Of a stretch of DNA of 63,562 bases, positions 15,061 through 23,989 are shown piece after piece (position 1 is the stretch's first letter; each line of letters opens with the position of its first letter). The DNA is from Pseudarthrobacter sp. fls2-241-R2A-127 (lineage in GTDB: Bacteria > Actinomycetota > Actinomycetes > Actinomycetales > Micrococcaceae), in the NCBI RefSeq assembly GCF_030209355.1, contig NZ_JARVSF010000031.1:1-63562 (forward strand), written 5' to 3'. Under the pieces are notes generated by a model. The model did not search any database. It was not told where the DNA came from and saw only the letters and a program-made list of their open reading frames with translations. A program made the position numbers and the translations under genes.

Positions 15061-16590
15061 TTACTTGTTGTCCTGCCAGAGCTTGTTGATCTCTTCCTTG
15101 ACCTTGTCGCCGCCGCTGGTGTCCCACAGCTTGATGGCGTCCTTCAGCCCCTGCTCATCGATCTGGCCGGCCAGGTATTTGATCCGGGCGTCGGCCACGA
15201 TGTTGTCCAGCTGGGCTCCCTTGGCGACGTAGGTGGCGGAAACGTAGGGCGCTGCCGGGTTGTAGACGGCGCTCTTGAGGTCGGCCGCCATCACGTCGGT
15301 GCGCTTGTCGAAGACCTGCTGCTCGTAGTCGGTGGGCTGCTTGACCGGGTAGAACTGGTTGCCGGCAACGTTCATGCCCAGCTGGGCGTAGCTCTTGATG
15401 TCTGTGGTGACGGCCTTGCTGGCGTCCGTCTCCGGCTTGACCGGCGCGGCCTTGCCGTCCACCACCGTAAAGTTGACGCCCTCAATGCCGTTGTTCAGGA
15501 GGATGCCGGCGTCCTTGCCGTTCAGGGTGTTCAGGAATTCCAGGACCTTGTCCAGTTCGGCTTCCGTCCGGACACTGGCTTTCGGGACGGCCAGGAAGCC
15601 GGAGTAGCCGTCGGTGGGGTGGGCGTGCAGCTTGCCGTCGGGGCCCTCGAGGTTGCCCACGAAGCCCACTTTGTTCTGGAAGTTGTTGGGATCTGCCTGC
15701 TTGAAGAGGTTGATGAGGACGCTGACCCGGGAATCGACGTCCACGATGATGCCGCCCTTGCCGTTGAAGAACGGCTCATTCCATTTGGTGCTGTCGAACG
15801 TTGCGAAGTCGGGGTTAATGAGCTTCTCATCCACCATCTTCTTGATGAAGCGGTCCGCTTGGAGGAACTCGTCGGTTTCGAAGCTGGGTACCAGCTTTCC
15901 GTCCCGCTCGGTCCAGCGGTTGCCGGCCCCGAACCATTCCTCGATGACGTCGTAGGGGCTGTTGCTTCCCAGTGCGCCCCACTTGGGGATGGTGATCCCG
16001 TAAGTGTCATTCTTGCCGTTGCCGTCCGGATCCTGCTCCGTGAACGCCTTGGCCACCTTGTAGAGGTCCTCCACGGTCTTGGGCGGCTGCAGGCCAAGTT
16101 TGTCCAGCCAGTCCTGCCGGAACATGACCGCGGTCCGCATCGGGGCGCGGCCGCGGAAGATGCCGTAGACCTTGCCGTTGACGCTGGCGTTCTGCTGGAT
16201 GTCCGGGTAGGTGGTCTTGAGGTTGGGGTACTTGTCCAGCTTGCCGGTGAGGTCCCAGAAGGCGCCGGCCTGGGCGTTCTTGACGAACCCGGGGCTCTTG
16301 CCCTGGATCACCATGACCTGCGGGATGTCCGATCCCGCCAGGGTGATATTGGTCTTGTCCTCGTAGGAGGCGTTGGGAGCCCAGTTGATCTTTACCTGCT
16401 TGCCGGTGATCTCCTCCAGCTTCTTTTGCACTGCGCCGTCCGCGCCGGGCGGCTGCGCCTCGAGGAAGGGCGCCATGATGGACACCGAGGTGAGGTCGGC
16501 GGCCGGGGCGTCACCTCCGCTGCAGGCCGTGAGGGACAGGGCCGCGGCGGTGACGACGGCGGCGGCCAGGGAAAGTTTCCTGCGGATCAT
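15061..16590 (-). CDS. Extracellular solute-binding lipoprotein (LplA/YtcQ-like)
   Basis: A 509-residue binding protein of CUT1 family 1. The signal peptide MIRRKLSLAAAVVTAAALS ends in the lipobox LTAC, so it is a membrane-anchored lipoprotein. At about 510 residues it is longer than usual sugar-binding proteins, as are LplA/YtcQ proteins. I prefer the ATG at 16590 (AGGA 7 bases upstream) over one at 16611 because it gives a clean signal peptide. An operator-like site lies at 16641-16652, between this gene and the YesL-like gene. It is the first gene of the importer operon. Confidence 0.9.
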   Translation of the reverse strand: MIRRKLSLAAAVVTAAALSLTACSGGDAPAADLTSVSIMAPFLEAQPPGADGAVQKKLEEITGKQVKINWAPNASYEDKTNITLAGSDIPQVMVIQGKSPGFVKNAQAGAFWDLTGKLDKYPNLKTTYPDIQQNASVNGKVYGIFRGRAPMRTAVMFRQDWLDKLGLQPPKTVEDLYKVAKAFTEQDPDGNGKNDTYGITIPKWGALGSNSPYDVIEEWFGAGNRWTERDGKLVPSFETDEFLQADRFIKKMVDEKLINPDFATFDSTKWNEPFFNGKGGIIVDVDSRVSVLINLFKQADPNNFQNKVGFVGNLEGPDGKLHAHPTDGYSGFLAVPKASVRTEAELDKVLEFLNTLNGKDAGILLNNGIEGVNFTVVDGKAAPVKPETDASKAVTTDIKSYAQLGMNVAGNQFYPVKQPTDYEQQVFDKRTDVMAADLKSAVYNPAAPYVSATYVAKGAQLDNIVADARIKYLAGQIDEQGLKDAIKLWDTSGGDKVKEEINKLWQDNK

Positions 16591-16640
16591 ATTTTTCCTA
16601 TCCCACTTCATTGGGGTTCATTGGGCCTTGAGGCCAGCAT

Positions 16641-16652
16641 TGATACGTTTCA
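16641..16652. promoter_or_regulatory. LacI-type operator upstream of the lplA-like gene
   Basis: The 12-mer TGATACGTTTCA fits TGWWWCGWWWCA, the pattern of the double operator beside the rhamnose regulator at 10246-10270. It lies 51 bases upstream of the binding-protein start codon, a position suited to repression. Confidence 0.6.
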
Positions 16653-16697
16653 TTAGTTGGGCCGGGCATGGCGGAGCCACACCCGGCGGAAGGGTGG

Positions 16698-17372
16698 TCA
16701 GGCGGTGGACGCCCCCTGCAGCGCAGGCAGGCCGTCTGGATCAGCCGCGTGGGCTTGGGCCACAGATTCGTCATTCGCGGTGAAGAAGCGGTCACAGAGC
16801 CAGCCGGTCAGGAAGAGCCAGGCTCCGATGCTGAAGAATGGAATCAGGCCCGGGAGCGCGGTGCTGGCGTACACCGCGGCGGCGGAGACAAAGAGCAGGA
16901 TGACTGTTCCCGCGAGATGCCGCACGGCAAACCGCGACGACGTCAGCAGATACTGGAGGAGCGGCAGTTCGTAGCGGGCGTACAGGGGAAAGACGTAGCA
17001 GGCTGCTCCGGCCAGGAAGATCGCCGCAACGAAGATGCCGGCCGCCATGAGTTGCGGGAAGAGCCCATGGCCGGCTGAAAAATAGTTCCAGTTCACGGCA
17101 AGCGCCACGGATACGGCCATGACAGGCAGCGCAAGGATGTTTGCCCGGCCAAAATTCCTGGTGTATCCGGCAGCAAATCCACGCACCAGGGGCGCCGCCT
17201 CCCCGCGGGACCTCTTGCGTACCAGGATTTGCGCCGCTGCCGTGGCCGGCCCGGCGCCAAAGACGCCGCCGCCCAACAGGGTGAAGGCGATCCACAGCAG
17301 GTTCAGGCCCGCAATCCATGCGAGCGTGTCAAAGAATGCGTAGGCCCGCGCACTGAAGGTCCCGGACAGCAT
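16698..17372 (-). CDS. YesL-like DUF624 membrane protein
   Basis: A 224-residue integral membrane protein with about five hydrophobic segments. The N-terminal LAWIAGLNLLWIAFTLLGGG and the following GPATAAAQILVRKRSRGE are typical of DUF624 (YesL). DUF624 proteins are regularly encoded with LplABC-type importers, including yesL in the B. subtilis rhamnogalacturonan cluster, but their role is unknown. It is transcribed towards the binding-protein gene, 107 bases away, and diverges from the Gfo/Idh gene. Confidence 0.83.
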   Translation of the reverse strand: MLSGTFSARAYAFFDTLAWIAGLNLLWIAFTLLGGGVFGAGPATAAAQILVRKRSRGEAAPLVRGFAAGYTRNFGRANILALPVMAVSVALAVNWNYFSAGHGLFPQLMAAGIFVAAIFLAGAACYVFPLYARYELPLLQYLLTSSRFAVRHLAGTVILLFVSAAAVYASTALPGLIPFFSIGAWLFLTGWLCDRFFTANDESVAQAHAADPDGLPALQGASTA

Positions 17373-17493
17373 GGCAGGGCTCCCTTCTGTTCTCCATCGT
17401 TGCAGAGGCGAAGCGGAAAGTGTCCCGCATCACGCTGGTAATCGGTTTCTCGAAAATCTAGACCCGCACCCGCGCTGGGGTCAAGTGAAATTT

Positions 17494-17559
17494 TGAATCG
17501 TTACATAGCTCGACTGGCAACGCCCCCATGCCGCACACTGAAAGCTGGAAAGCGCTTGC
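17494..17559. promoter_or_regulatory. LacI-type operator sites in the yesL-like / Gfo-Idh divergent region
   Basis: Two candidate sites lie in the 240-base divergent region 17373-17612. TGAATCGTTACA (17494-17505) fits the TGWWWCGWWWCA family. GAAAGCGCTTGC (17548-17559) resembles the second operator family, GAAARCGNTTTC, with one imperfect half. The first is a good match; the second is weaker. Confidence 0.5.
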
Positions 17560-17612
17560 TGGATTTCTGCGGGCGCCACGCGCTGGTGCCCGGGCGGGCA
17601 GGATGGAGAACC

Positions 17613-18818
17613 ATGGGAACGGCAACGCAGGCCGCCGGCAAGGATGCCGGAACCCCCAGGAAGCCTGCGGCGCGGGCCGCGCTGGTGGGGGTGCACGGCT
17701 TTGGCACCCACCACCTCCGGAACCTGGAACGGCTGCAGGCGGCAGGCGCCGTCGAACTGGTTGCCGTTGCCGATCCGCAGCCCCCGGCACCCGGTGCAGT
17801 GCCGCCGTCGGCTGCCATCCACTCCGGGCTCGACGAGCTCCTCCAGGCGGCCCCGGACCTTGACCTGGTCATCGTGGCCACCCCCATCCAGACGCACGCC
17901 CCGCTGGCCCTGGCTGCCCTCGCCACGGACGCCGAGCTCTACCTTGAAAAACCTCCCGTCGCGTCCCTTGCCGATTTCAGCCGGCTGTGCGCTGCCGCGG
18001 CGGCGTCCGGCCACGGAGTCCAGGTCGGCTTCCAAAGCCTCGGCTCGCACGCCCTGCTGGCCATAGAAGAACTGCTCGCCGCCGGAACCATCGGAACACT
18101 GGAGGGCATCTCAGCCACCGGCCGGTGGGTCCGGGACCGGGCCTACTACAAACGCTCCCGCTGGGCCGGAAAACGCAGCATCAACGGCGTTGACGTAGTG
18201 GACGGCGTCGCCACCAACCCGCTGGCCCACGCCGTGGCAACCGCCCTCCGGATCGCCGGGGCGCGTACCACCGCGGACGTGGCCTCCGTGGAGACCGAGC
18301 TGTACCGGGCCAATGACATCGAATCGGATGACACCTCCGTGATCCGGATCCGCACCACGCGGGGCCTCCCCATCACCTGTGCCCTGACCATCTGCGCGAC
18401 CGAGTCCGTTGAGCCCTACGTGACCCTCCAGGGCTCGGCAGGCACCGCCGTGTTCCACTACACCGAGGACCGGCTCAGCGTTGAAACCGCGGCCGGCCGC
18501 ACCGAGCAGACATACGGCCGCGACGACCTCACCGAGAACCTGCTGGCCCACCGCGCCACGGGCGTACCGCTCACCAGCAGCCTGCAGGACAGCGGAGCGT
18601 TCATGCTGGTACTGGAAGCCATCCGGACGGCGCCGCCGCCCTCCCCCATCGACCCCGCCCACGTCCGGTGGGAAGGCGACGGCGACTCAGCCCACGCCGT
18701 CGTGGCAGGCATCGAGGACGCGCTGGAACGCGCCGGCCGCCAGCACGCCACCTTCAGCGAACTGGGACTCCCCTGGGCCGCCTCCGCCCCGGCCACCTTC
18801 GATATACCAGCCTCCTGA
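17613..18818 (+). CDS. Gfo/Idh/MocA family oxidoreductase paired with a rhamnosidase
   Basis: A 401-residue NAD(P)-dependent oxidoreductase. The Rossmann start is AALVGVHGFGTHHLRNLERL, the EKP motif (catalytic Lys region) is in YLEKPPVAS, and a substrate-site motif is in DGVATNPLAHAVATAL. The substrate is likely a sugar or glycoside. The ATG at 17613 has GGAG 6 bases upstream and follows an untranslated region with operators. Its TGA overlaps the rhamnosidase ATG (TGATG), so the two are coupled. It is a clear paralogue of the N-terminal half of the fusion protein at 35937. Acting before or after rhamnosidase cleavage is inferred. Confidence 0.88.
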   Translation: MGTATQAAGKDAGTPRKPAARAALVGVHGFGTHHLRNLERLQAAGAVELVAVADPQPPAPGAVPPSAAIHSGLDELLQAAPDLDLVIVATPIQTHAPLALAALATDAELYLEKPPVASLADFSRLCAAAAASGHGVQVGFQSLGSHALLAIEELLAAGTIGTLEGISATGRWVRDRAYYKRSRWAGKRSINGVDVVDGVATNPLAHAVATALRIAGARTTADVASVETELYRANDIESDDTSVIRIRTTRGLPITCALTICATESVEPYVTLQGSAGTAVFHYTEDRLSVETAAGRTEQTYGRDDLTENLLAHRATGVPLTSSLQDSGAFMLVLEAIRTAPPPSPIDPAHVRWEGDGDSAHAVVAGIEDALERAGRQHATFSELGLPWAASAPATFDIPAS

Positions 18819-21800
18819 TGGGCGGCCTGGACCCGGGCGCCGGGCACCTCCACGCCTCCACCCTCCTGACGGACGGACTGTCCCCCTGCCTGACCGCTTC
18901 GCCGGCCCCCGGCTTCAGCTGGCAGCTGGGCCAGGCCGACGGCGACGATCCCGCCCTGGCACGGCAGACCGGCTATGAGCTTGAAGTCCGGGACACCCGG
19001 GGCACGCTGGTATGGGGTTCAGGGGAGGTGGCTTCCGCGTCCCAGCGCGGCGTTCCCTATGGCGGTCCCGCACTGCCGGACGACTCCGACTTCGCCTGGC
19101 GCGTCCGCATCCTTGACGCGGCCGGCAACCCGGGCCCATGGTCTTCCCCACAGCCTTTCAGCACCGGCCTCACGGATGCCTCCTGGCAGGCCCACTGGAT
19201 CAGCCGGGCACCTGGCGGACGCGCCCCGCTGGAAATCCACCACCACGCCCTCCGCGTGGCCGGCTCCCCTTTCCTGCCGATTCCGTGCCCCGTGCCCCGC
19301 AACGTCCGGATCGAGGCCCGGCTCCGGCCCGTCATGGGCAAGGCCGGCATCATCCTGCGGAGCAACGGGCCGGGGACCGGCCTGCTGCTCGAACTGGGGG
19401 CAACCGGAGACGTGGTGCTCCGCCGCACGCCCCCCTGGGAGATCCCCTCCCCCGCCGCTCCGGATTCCCAGGTACTGGGCAGCGCCGCCCCCGCAGGAGG
19501 CCGGCAACCGGATCCCGGATCATGGCAGGACCTGGCCGTCAGCGACGACCGGCACACCATCCGGGTATCGCTGGGCGGAAAGGAACTGCTGGCGGTCGAA
19601 GAACCGGCCTCCGCGGACAGCGGCGGAACAGCCGCCCTGCATCAGGGGCCCCGGAGCCAGGCGGAGTACGCCCGGCTCCGCATCGTCGAAACGATTCCCG
19701 GCCGGCCCCGGGAGGTCCTGCTGGACCACCGCTATGATGCCGGCGAGGGAGACGCGCTGGCCTTCCTGGCGCAGTGGGACCGCACCACCGGACACCGGCA
19801 GCCCGACGAGTGGACCTTGTTCCGGGGCACCATGGCGCTGGACGGGATGGTCCGGCGGGCCAGGCTCTTCGTGGCGGCCCACCACCACGCGCAGGTGTCG
19901 GTAGCCGGCACCCCCTGCCTCAGCACCACGTCGTTCGGCTATCCCGGCGAGGGGTACTACGACGCCGCCGACGTCACCGCGGTCCTGGCGGCACATCCGG
20001 CGGGTACGCCCGTGCCGGTGACCGCGCTCCTCCACTGGTACGGTCCAGGCCAGGGCCGCGCCGCAGGCGTTCCCGGCCTGATGGTCCGGCTGAGTGTTGA
20101 CTACGACGACGGACGGCGCGACGTCCTTGCCTCCGGCCCTGGCTGGATTGCCGGCGAGGCGCCGTACCGCCAATCGGGCTACCGCAATGACGAGGGCGAC
20201 CCCGTGGAGCACTTTGATGGCGAGGCCGCGGCGTCCCTGGACATCGCCGAAGGCTTTCCGGCCGCCGTCAGCCGTGGCCGGCACCCGTCGTCGGACTTTC
20301 CGCGGCTGCACGCCCGCCGGACGTTCCTGGCCGGTGAGTTCGTGGCGCTCCGGCAGTTCCTGGCCGCGGAGGACGGCACGTTGGTGGCGGACTTCGGCCG
20401 GGTCATCCCGGCGCGGCCCGAGGTGGACTTCCTTGCCGGCGTTCCGGGGCGCACGGTCATGCTCCGCGCGGGCTACGTCCTCCGCCCGGACGGAAGGGTG
20501 GACGCAGGGAAGACCGCCAGCCAGAACACGGACATGTCCTTCCCGTACACCCAGACGGGCGGACCCCAGCAATTCCGGGCCACGGTGCACCTGGGCTTCC
20601 GCTACCTTGAACTGCCGGGCGTCGCGGCCGCGGACGTGTCCCGCGTTGGTGCCGCGACCGTCTACGGCCGGCACCCCGGCGAGGGCAGCTTCAACAGCTC
20701 CGACCCCACCCTGGACGCCGTGGTGGGGCTGCTGCGCGACTCTGCGCTCTACGGTGTCCAGGAACAGTTCGTGGACACGCCCACGCGGGAAAAAGGCCAG
20801 TTCCTTGCCGACGCCGCCAATATTTCCTACGCCACCATGGCGCTCTTCGGCGAACACGCCTACACGGCACAGGCGCTGCGGGAATTCGCCTGGTCAGCCC
20901 GCCGCTACTGGCACACCGGGGCGGACAAGGGCCGGTACAACGCCGTCTATCCCAATGGCGACGGCAAGCGTGACATTCCGGATTTCTCCCTGATGCTGCC
21001 CGAGTGGGCGGAGGAGTACCACCTGCGCTCCGGAGACCTGGCCTTGGTCCGCGAACTGCTCCCCCACCTGTGCGACACGGCTGACTACGCACTGCGGTAC
21101 ATTCCCGCGGAAGGCCCGACGGCGGGGCTGGTCACCAGGCTGGGCGGCGGCTCCGGTCCCTACCTGCACGGCATCGTCGACTGGCCCGCACCGGGCCGGT
21201 TCGGCTATGACATGGAGTGCGCGGCCAAGACCACCGTCAACGCCCAGGCCTACTCGGCGCTGGTGTCAACGGCGCGGCTCTGCAGCGCGGCCGGCGACGA
21301 GGACGCAGCCGTCCGCTACGCCACGGCCGCCCGCGCGCTGGCCGGTTCCATCCGCACCCGCCTGCGCGTTGGCGAGGTGATGGTGGACGGGCTCCACGAG
21401 GACGGAACACCCAGTTCCCACGCTTCCCAGCACGCCACGTCCTTCCCGCTGTCCCTGGGCATCACGGACCCCGGCCACGCGGGACCGGATGCCGCCCGGA
21501 TCGCAGGAATGGGCATGCGTCAGGGCCCCATGACGGTACACCGGCTGGTCCGGGCCTTGGTGAACCAGGGCCGCATGGACGCCGTCCTGGACCTCCTCAC
21601 CGCCAAGGACCAGCCGGGTTGGGCACAGCTCCTGGACCGCGGAGCCACCTTCACCTGGGAGGCCTGGGACCTGGCCGAGGGGACCGATTACAGCCAGTCG
21701 CACGCCTGGTCCGCGTCCGTACTCAAGGAGATCCTTGAGCACCTGCTGGGCATCCGGTACGCGGTCCCGGGCGGCACCGCGGTGGTGATCGAGCCGCCCC

Positions 21801-22069
21801 TGTGCCGGTTGGAGCATGCCCGCGGCAGTGTTCCGGTGGACAACGGCTACGTGCACTCGGGTTGGCGCCGGCGGGGTGGTTCGGTGGAACTGGAGTGCAC
21901 GGTTCCGCCGGGAACCACGGCCACCGTGCGGCTGCCCGCCGGCACATACGGGGTCAAGGGGCCCACTGCGGATGCCGCCGTCGTAAATTCCACCCCGGCC
22001 GGCGCCGCGGCCGGCGCCACCAGGGACTTCCGTGTGCACACGGGTGCCTGGACGTTTACGCCCCGGTAG
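18818..22069 (+). CDS. GH78 alpha-L-rhamnosidase
   Basis: A 1083-residue multi-domain glycoside hydrolase that releases terminal alpha-L-rhamnose. N-terminal beta domains contain LLTDGLSPCLTASPAPGFSW and the typical DSDFAWRVRILDAAG. The (alpha/alpha)6 catalytic barrel contains EQFVDTPTREKGQFLADA (acidic residues expected at the active site), LPEWAEEYHLRSGD and ATFTWEAWD, followed by a C-terminal beta-sandwich. No signal peptide is present at the chosen start, so it probably acts in the cytoplasm on imported rhamnosides. The start at 18818 overlaps the upstream stop; the frame extends further upstream only within the other gene. Its last 14 bases overlap the converging MFS gene. Confidence 0.92.
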   Translation: MGGLDPGAGHLHASTLLTDGLSPCLTASPAPGFSWQLGQADGDDPALARQTGYELEVRDTRGTLVWGSGEVASASQRGVPYGGPALPDDSDFAWRVRILDAAGNPGPWSSPQPFSTGLTDASWQAHWISRAPGGRAPLEIHHHALRVAGSPFLPIPCPVPRNVRIEARLRPVMGKAGIILRSNGPGTGLLLELGATGDVVLRRTPPWEIPSPAAPDSQVLGSAAPAGGRQPDPGSWQDLAVSDDRHTIRVSLGGKELLAVEEPASADSGGTAALHQGPRSQAEYARLRIVETIPGRPREVLLDHRYDAGEGDALAFLAQWDRTTGHRQPDEWTLFRGTMALDGMVRRARLFVAAHHHAQVSVAGTPCLSTTSFGYPGEGYYDAADVTAVLAAHPAGTPVPVTALLHWYGPGQGRAAGVPGLMVRLSVDYDDGRRDVLASGPGWIAGEAPYRQSGYRNDEGDPVEHFDGEAAASLDIAEGFPAAVSRGRHPSSDFPRLHARRTFLAGEFVALRQFLAAEDGTLVADFGRVIPARPEVDFLAGVPGRTVMLRAGYVLRPDGRVDAGKTASQNTDMSFPYTQTGGPQQFRATVHLGFRYLELPGVAAADVSRVGAATVYGRHPGEGSFNSSDPTLDAVVGLLRDSALYGVQEQFVDTPTREKGQFLADAANISYATMALFGEHAYTAQALREFAWSARRYWHTGADKGRYNAVYPNGDGKRDIPDFSLMLPEWAEEYHLRSGDLALVRELLPHLCDTADYALRYIPAEGPTAGLVTRLGGGSGPYLHGIVDWPAPGRFGYDMECAAKTTVNAQAYSALVSTARLCSAAGDEDAAVRYATAARALAGSIRTRLRVGEVMVDGLHEDGTPSSHASQHATSFPLSLGITDPGHAGPDAARIAGMGMRQGPMTVHRLVRALVNQGRMDAVLDLLTAKDQPGWAQLLDRGATFTWEAWDLAEGTDYSQSHAWSASVLKEILEHLLGIRYAVPGGTAVVIEPPLCRLEHARGSVPVDNGYVHSGWRRRGGSVELECTVPPGTTATVRLPAGTYGVKGPTADAAVVNSTPAGAAAGATRDFRVHTGAWTFTPR

Positions 22070-23336
22070 ATGGCGTTGCGGGCCGGGTGCGCTGCCCGTG
22101 CCGCCAGAGCAGGAAGCCGATGACCAGGGCAGACAGCATGCCCAGGCTGCCGGTGACCACCAAGCCCTCCCGGACCCCGAACTGTTCGGTCAGCCAGCCT
22201 GCGAGGAGGCCGCCCAGCGCGTGTCCGCCCAGCAGGAGCGGCAGGTACAGGGCCATGACGCGGCCACGGATGGCGGGACCTGCCTCAAGCTGGACGGCCG
22301 TGGCGGCGCTGGTGAGGAAGAGCAGCGTCATCATGCCCACCACCACCAGCATGGCGGTGAAGAGGCCAAGGGTGGGCATGAGGGCGGCCAGCAGCTGGGA
22401 CAAGCCGAATAGGCCCGCCGCGGCAACAATGCCTTTCCGGCCCATGGTGCCAAGCCGGGCGGCCAGGAGCGCCCCGGCGAGGGCACCGACGGCGCTGACG
22501 GTGTTGAACAGGCCGAAGCCTTCCACCCCGTTGTGCCACACGCGCGCGGCGAACGCGGCCAGGACCACCGGCCCGTTCATCCCGAAGGCACCCAGGAGGC
22601 CGGCGAGCAGGATCAGGAGGAGCAGCCGTGGCCGCTCCCGGACGTAGTGGAGGCCGGCGAGCAACTGTCCCCGGCCGCTCTGGGCGCGCGGGCCAGGATG
22701 CAGGTCGCTGGTCCGGATGGCCGCGATGAGGCCCAGGACAACCACGCCGATCAGCGCATTGGCGGCAAAAGCCGCCGCCGGACCGGCCTGGGCGATGAGC
22801 ACCCCGCTCAACGCCGGGCCGGCCATGCCACCCAGTTGGGACAGCGCATTGTTCAGTCCGATGGCCGGCCGCAGCGCGGCGTCGCCCACCACTTCGTTGA
22901 CGAAGACCTGCCGCGTGGGCTGGTCCACCGCCGCGGTGATGCCCAGGGCGATGCAGCCGGCGTAGACGACCCACACGGTCAGGGTGCCGCTCGCCGCCCA
23001 CGCGGCAAGGCCAACGGCCAGCAGCACGATGACGGACTGGCACGCCATCATGATCCGGCGCTTCGGGAAGAGATCCACCACCAGCCCCGCCAGCGGGCCC
23101 ACCACCAGCATGGGCAGGAACTGCAGGGCGACGGCGGCCCCTACCGCTGCTGGACTTCCGGTGAGCTGCAGCACCAGCCAGTCCTGGGCCAGGCGCTGCA
23201 TCCACACGCCCAGGCTGCCGGCGAGCTGCATGCCCAGGAACAGCCGGTAGTTGTGGTGCTTGAGCGGGTGGTACCAGCGGGGCTGGCCGGGCCGGGGGCG
23301 GACGCTTTGTTCGGTGCGGACTCGGCGGAACGGCAC
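22056..23336 (-). CDS. MFS transporter (MFS_3, EntS-like)
   Basis: A 426-residue major facilitator with about twelve membrane helices, starting HHNYRLFLGMQLAGSLGVWMQ and containing the loop motif LVVDLFPKRRIMM. This is the group annotated as enterobactin-exporter-like, in practice a broad efflux family. The GTG start lies 2 bases after the stop of the upstream membrane-protein gene, so it is the last gene of the 27193-22056 operon. Export of a sugar or by-product is possible but unproven. The 3' end overlaps the end of the convergent rhamnosidase gene. Confidence 0.85.
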   Translation of the reverse strand: MPFRRVRTEQSVRPRPGQPRWYHPLKHHNYRLFLGMQLAGSLGVWMQRLAQDWLVLQLTGSPAAVGAAVALQFLPMLVVGPLAGLVVDLFPKRRIMMACQSVIVLLAVGLAAWAASGTLTVWVVYAGCIALGITAAVDQPTRQVFVNEVVGDAALRPAIGLNNALSQLGGMAGPALSGVLIAQAGPAAAFAANALIGVVVLGLIAAIRTSDLHPGPRAQSGRGQLLAGLHYVRERPRLLLLILLAGLLGAFGMNGPVVLAAFAARVWHNGVEGFGLFNTVSAVGALAGALLAARLGTMGRKGIVAAAGLFGLSQLLAALMPTLGLFTAMLVVVGMMTLLFLTSAATAVQLEAGPAIRGRVMALYLPLLLGGHALGGLLAGWLTEQFGVREGLVVTGSLGMLSALVIGFLLWRHGQRTRPATPSTGA

Positions 23337-23338
23337 AG

Positions 23339-23971
23339 CTAGCGTCGGGGCCGGCCGGAGCGAAGTTTTACTGCAGCCGCGGCCAGGATCAGGGTGCCGG
23401 GGACCACCACGAAGAGCGCCGCGAGCATCCAGACGAACACCACGGCACAGAACAGGGCGGCTGCGAGCAGCAGTGAACCGGTCCAGTCACGCGGCGAGAT
23501 TGCCTGGCCGGCGTGGAGGGCCGCACGCCAGGAATCCACGGCGGAGGTGCCTTGGCCGGTTGTATCGGTCCAGGCCGAGGCGGTGCGCAGCAGCAGGATC
23601 GCCGCCCCGGCGGCCAGGGCCAGGGTAGCGGGCAGCACCACACCACGGCCGGGCAGTTGCCCCACCCAGGCGAGCAAAAGGTTCAGGACAATCACGACGG
23701 CGGCTGCCGCCGTAGCGATTCCCAGCTTCCAGCTGCCGGGCAGGGCAGCCTTGAACAGGCTCCAGAGTCCGCGGACGGAATCATCCCTGCCGGCCAGGTG
23801 CCGTTCCAGGTGGGCGGTCCCGGCCGCGTAGGCGGCCGGGATGGTCACCAGCGGGATGGACAGCACCAGCACCAGCAGTCCTGCCAGGAGGGTTTCGGAG
23901 AACAGGGCAAACCGGTTCACCGGGATGGGCTCGTGGCCGGAGGCGGGTGTGGTGCTGTCCATGGCGCTCAT
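23339..23971 (-). CDS. Predicted integral membrane protein, possibly DUF624-like
   Basis: A 210-residue protein with about six hydrophobic segments, starting after a hydrophilic stretch with NRFALFSETLLAGLLVLVLS. It ends in a basic tail (KLRSGRPRR). The arrangement, an early IPAAYAAGTAHLERHL loop between helices beside CUT1 permease genes, resembles DUF624/YesL proteins, but the similarity is too weak to be sure. GGAGAG lies 5 bases before the ATG. It lies between the MalG-like permease (18 bases upstream) and the MFS gene, so it is probably part of that transport operon. Confidence 0.72.
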   Translation of the reverse strand: MSAMDSTTPASGHEPIPVNRFALFSETLLAGLLVLVLSIPLVTIPAAYAAGTAHLERHLAGRDDSVRGLWSLFKAALPGSWKLGIATAAAAVVIVLNLLLAWVGQLPGRGVVLPATLALAAGAAILLLRTASAWTDTTGQGTSAVDSWRAALHAGQAISPRDWTGSLLLAAALFCAVVFVWMLAALFVVVPGTLILAAAAVKLRSGRPRR

Positions 23972-23989
23972 ATTTCTCTCCGTTGACCG

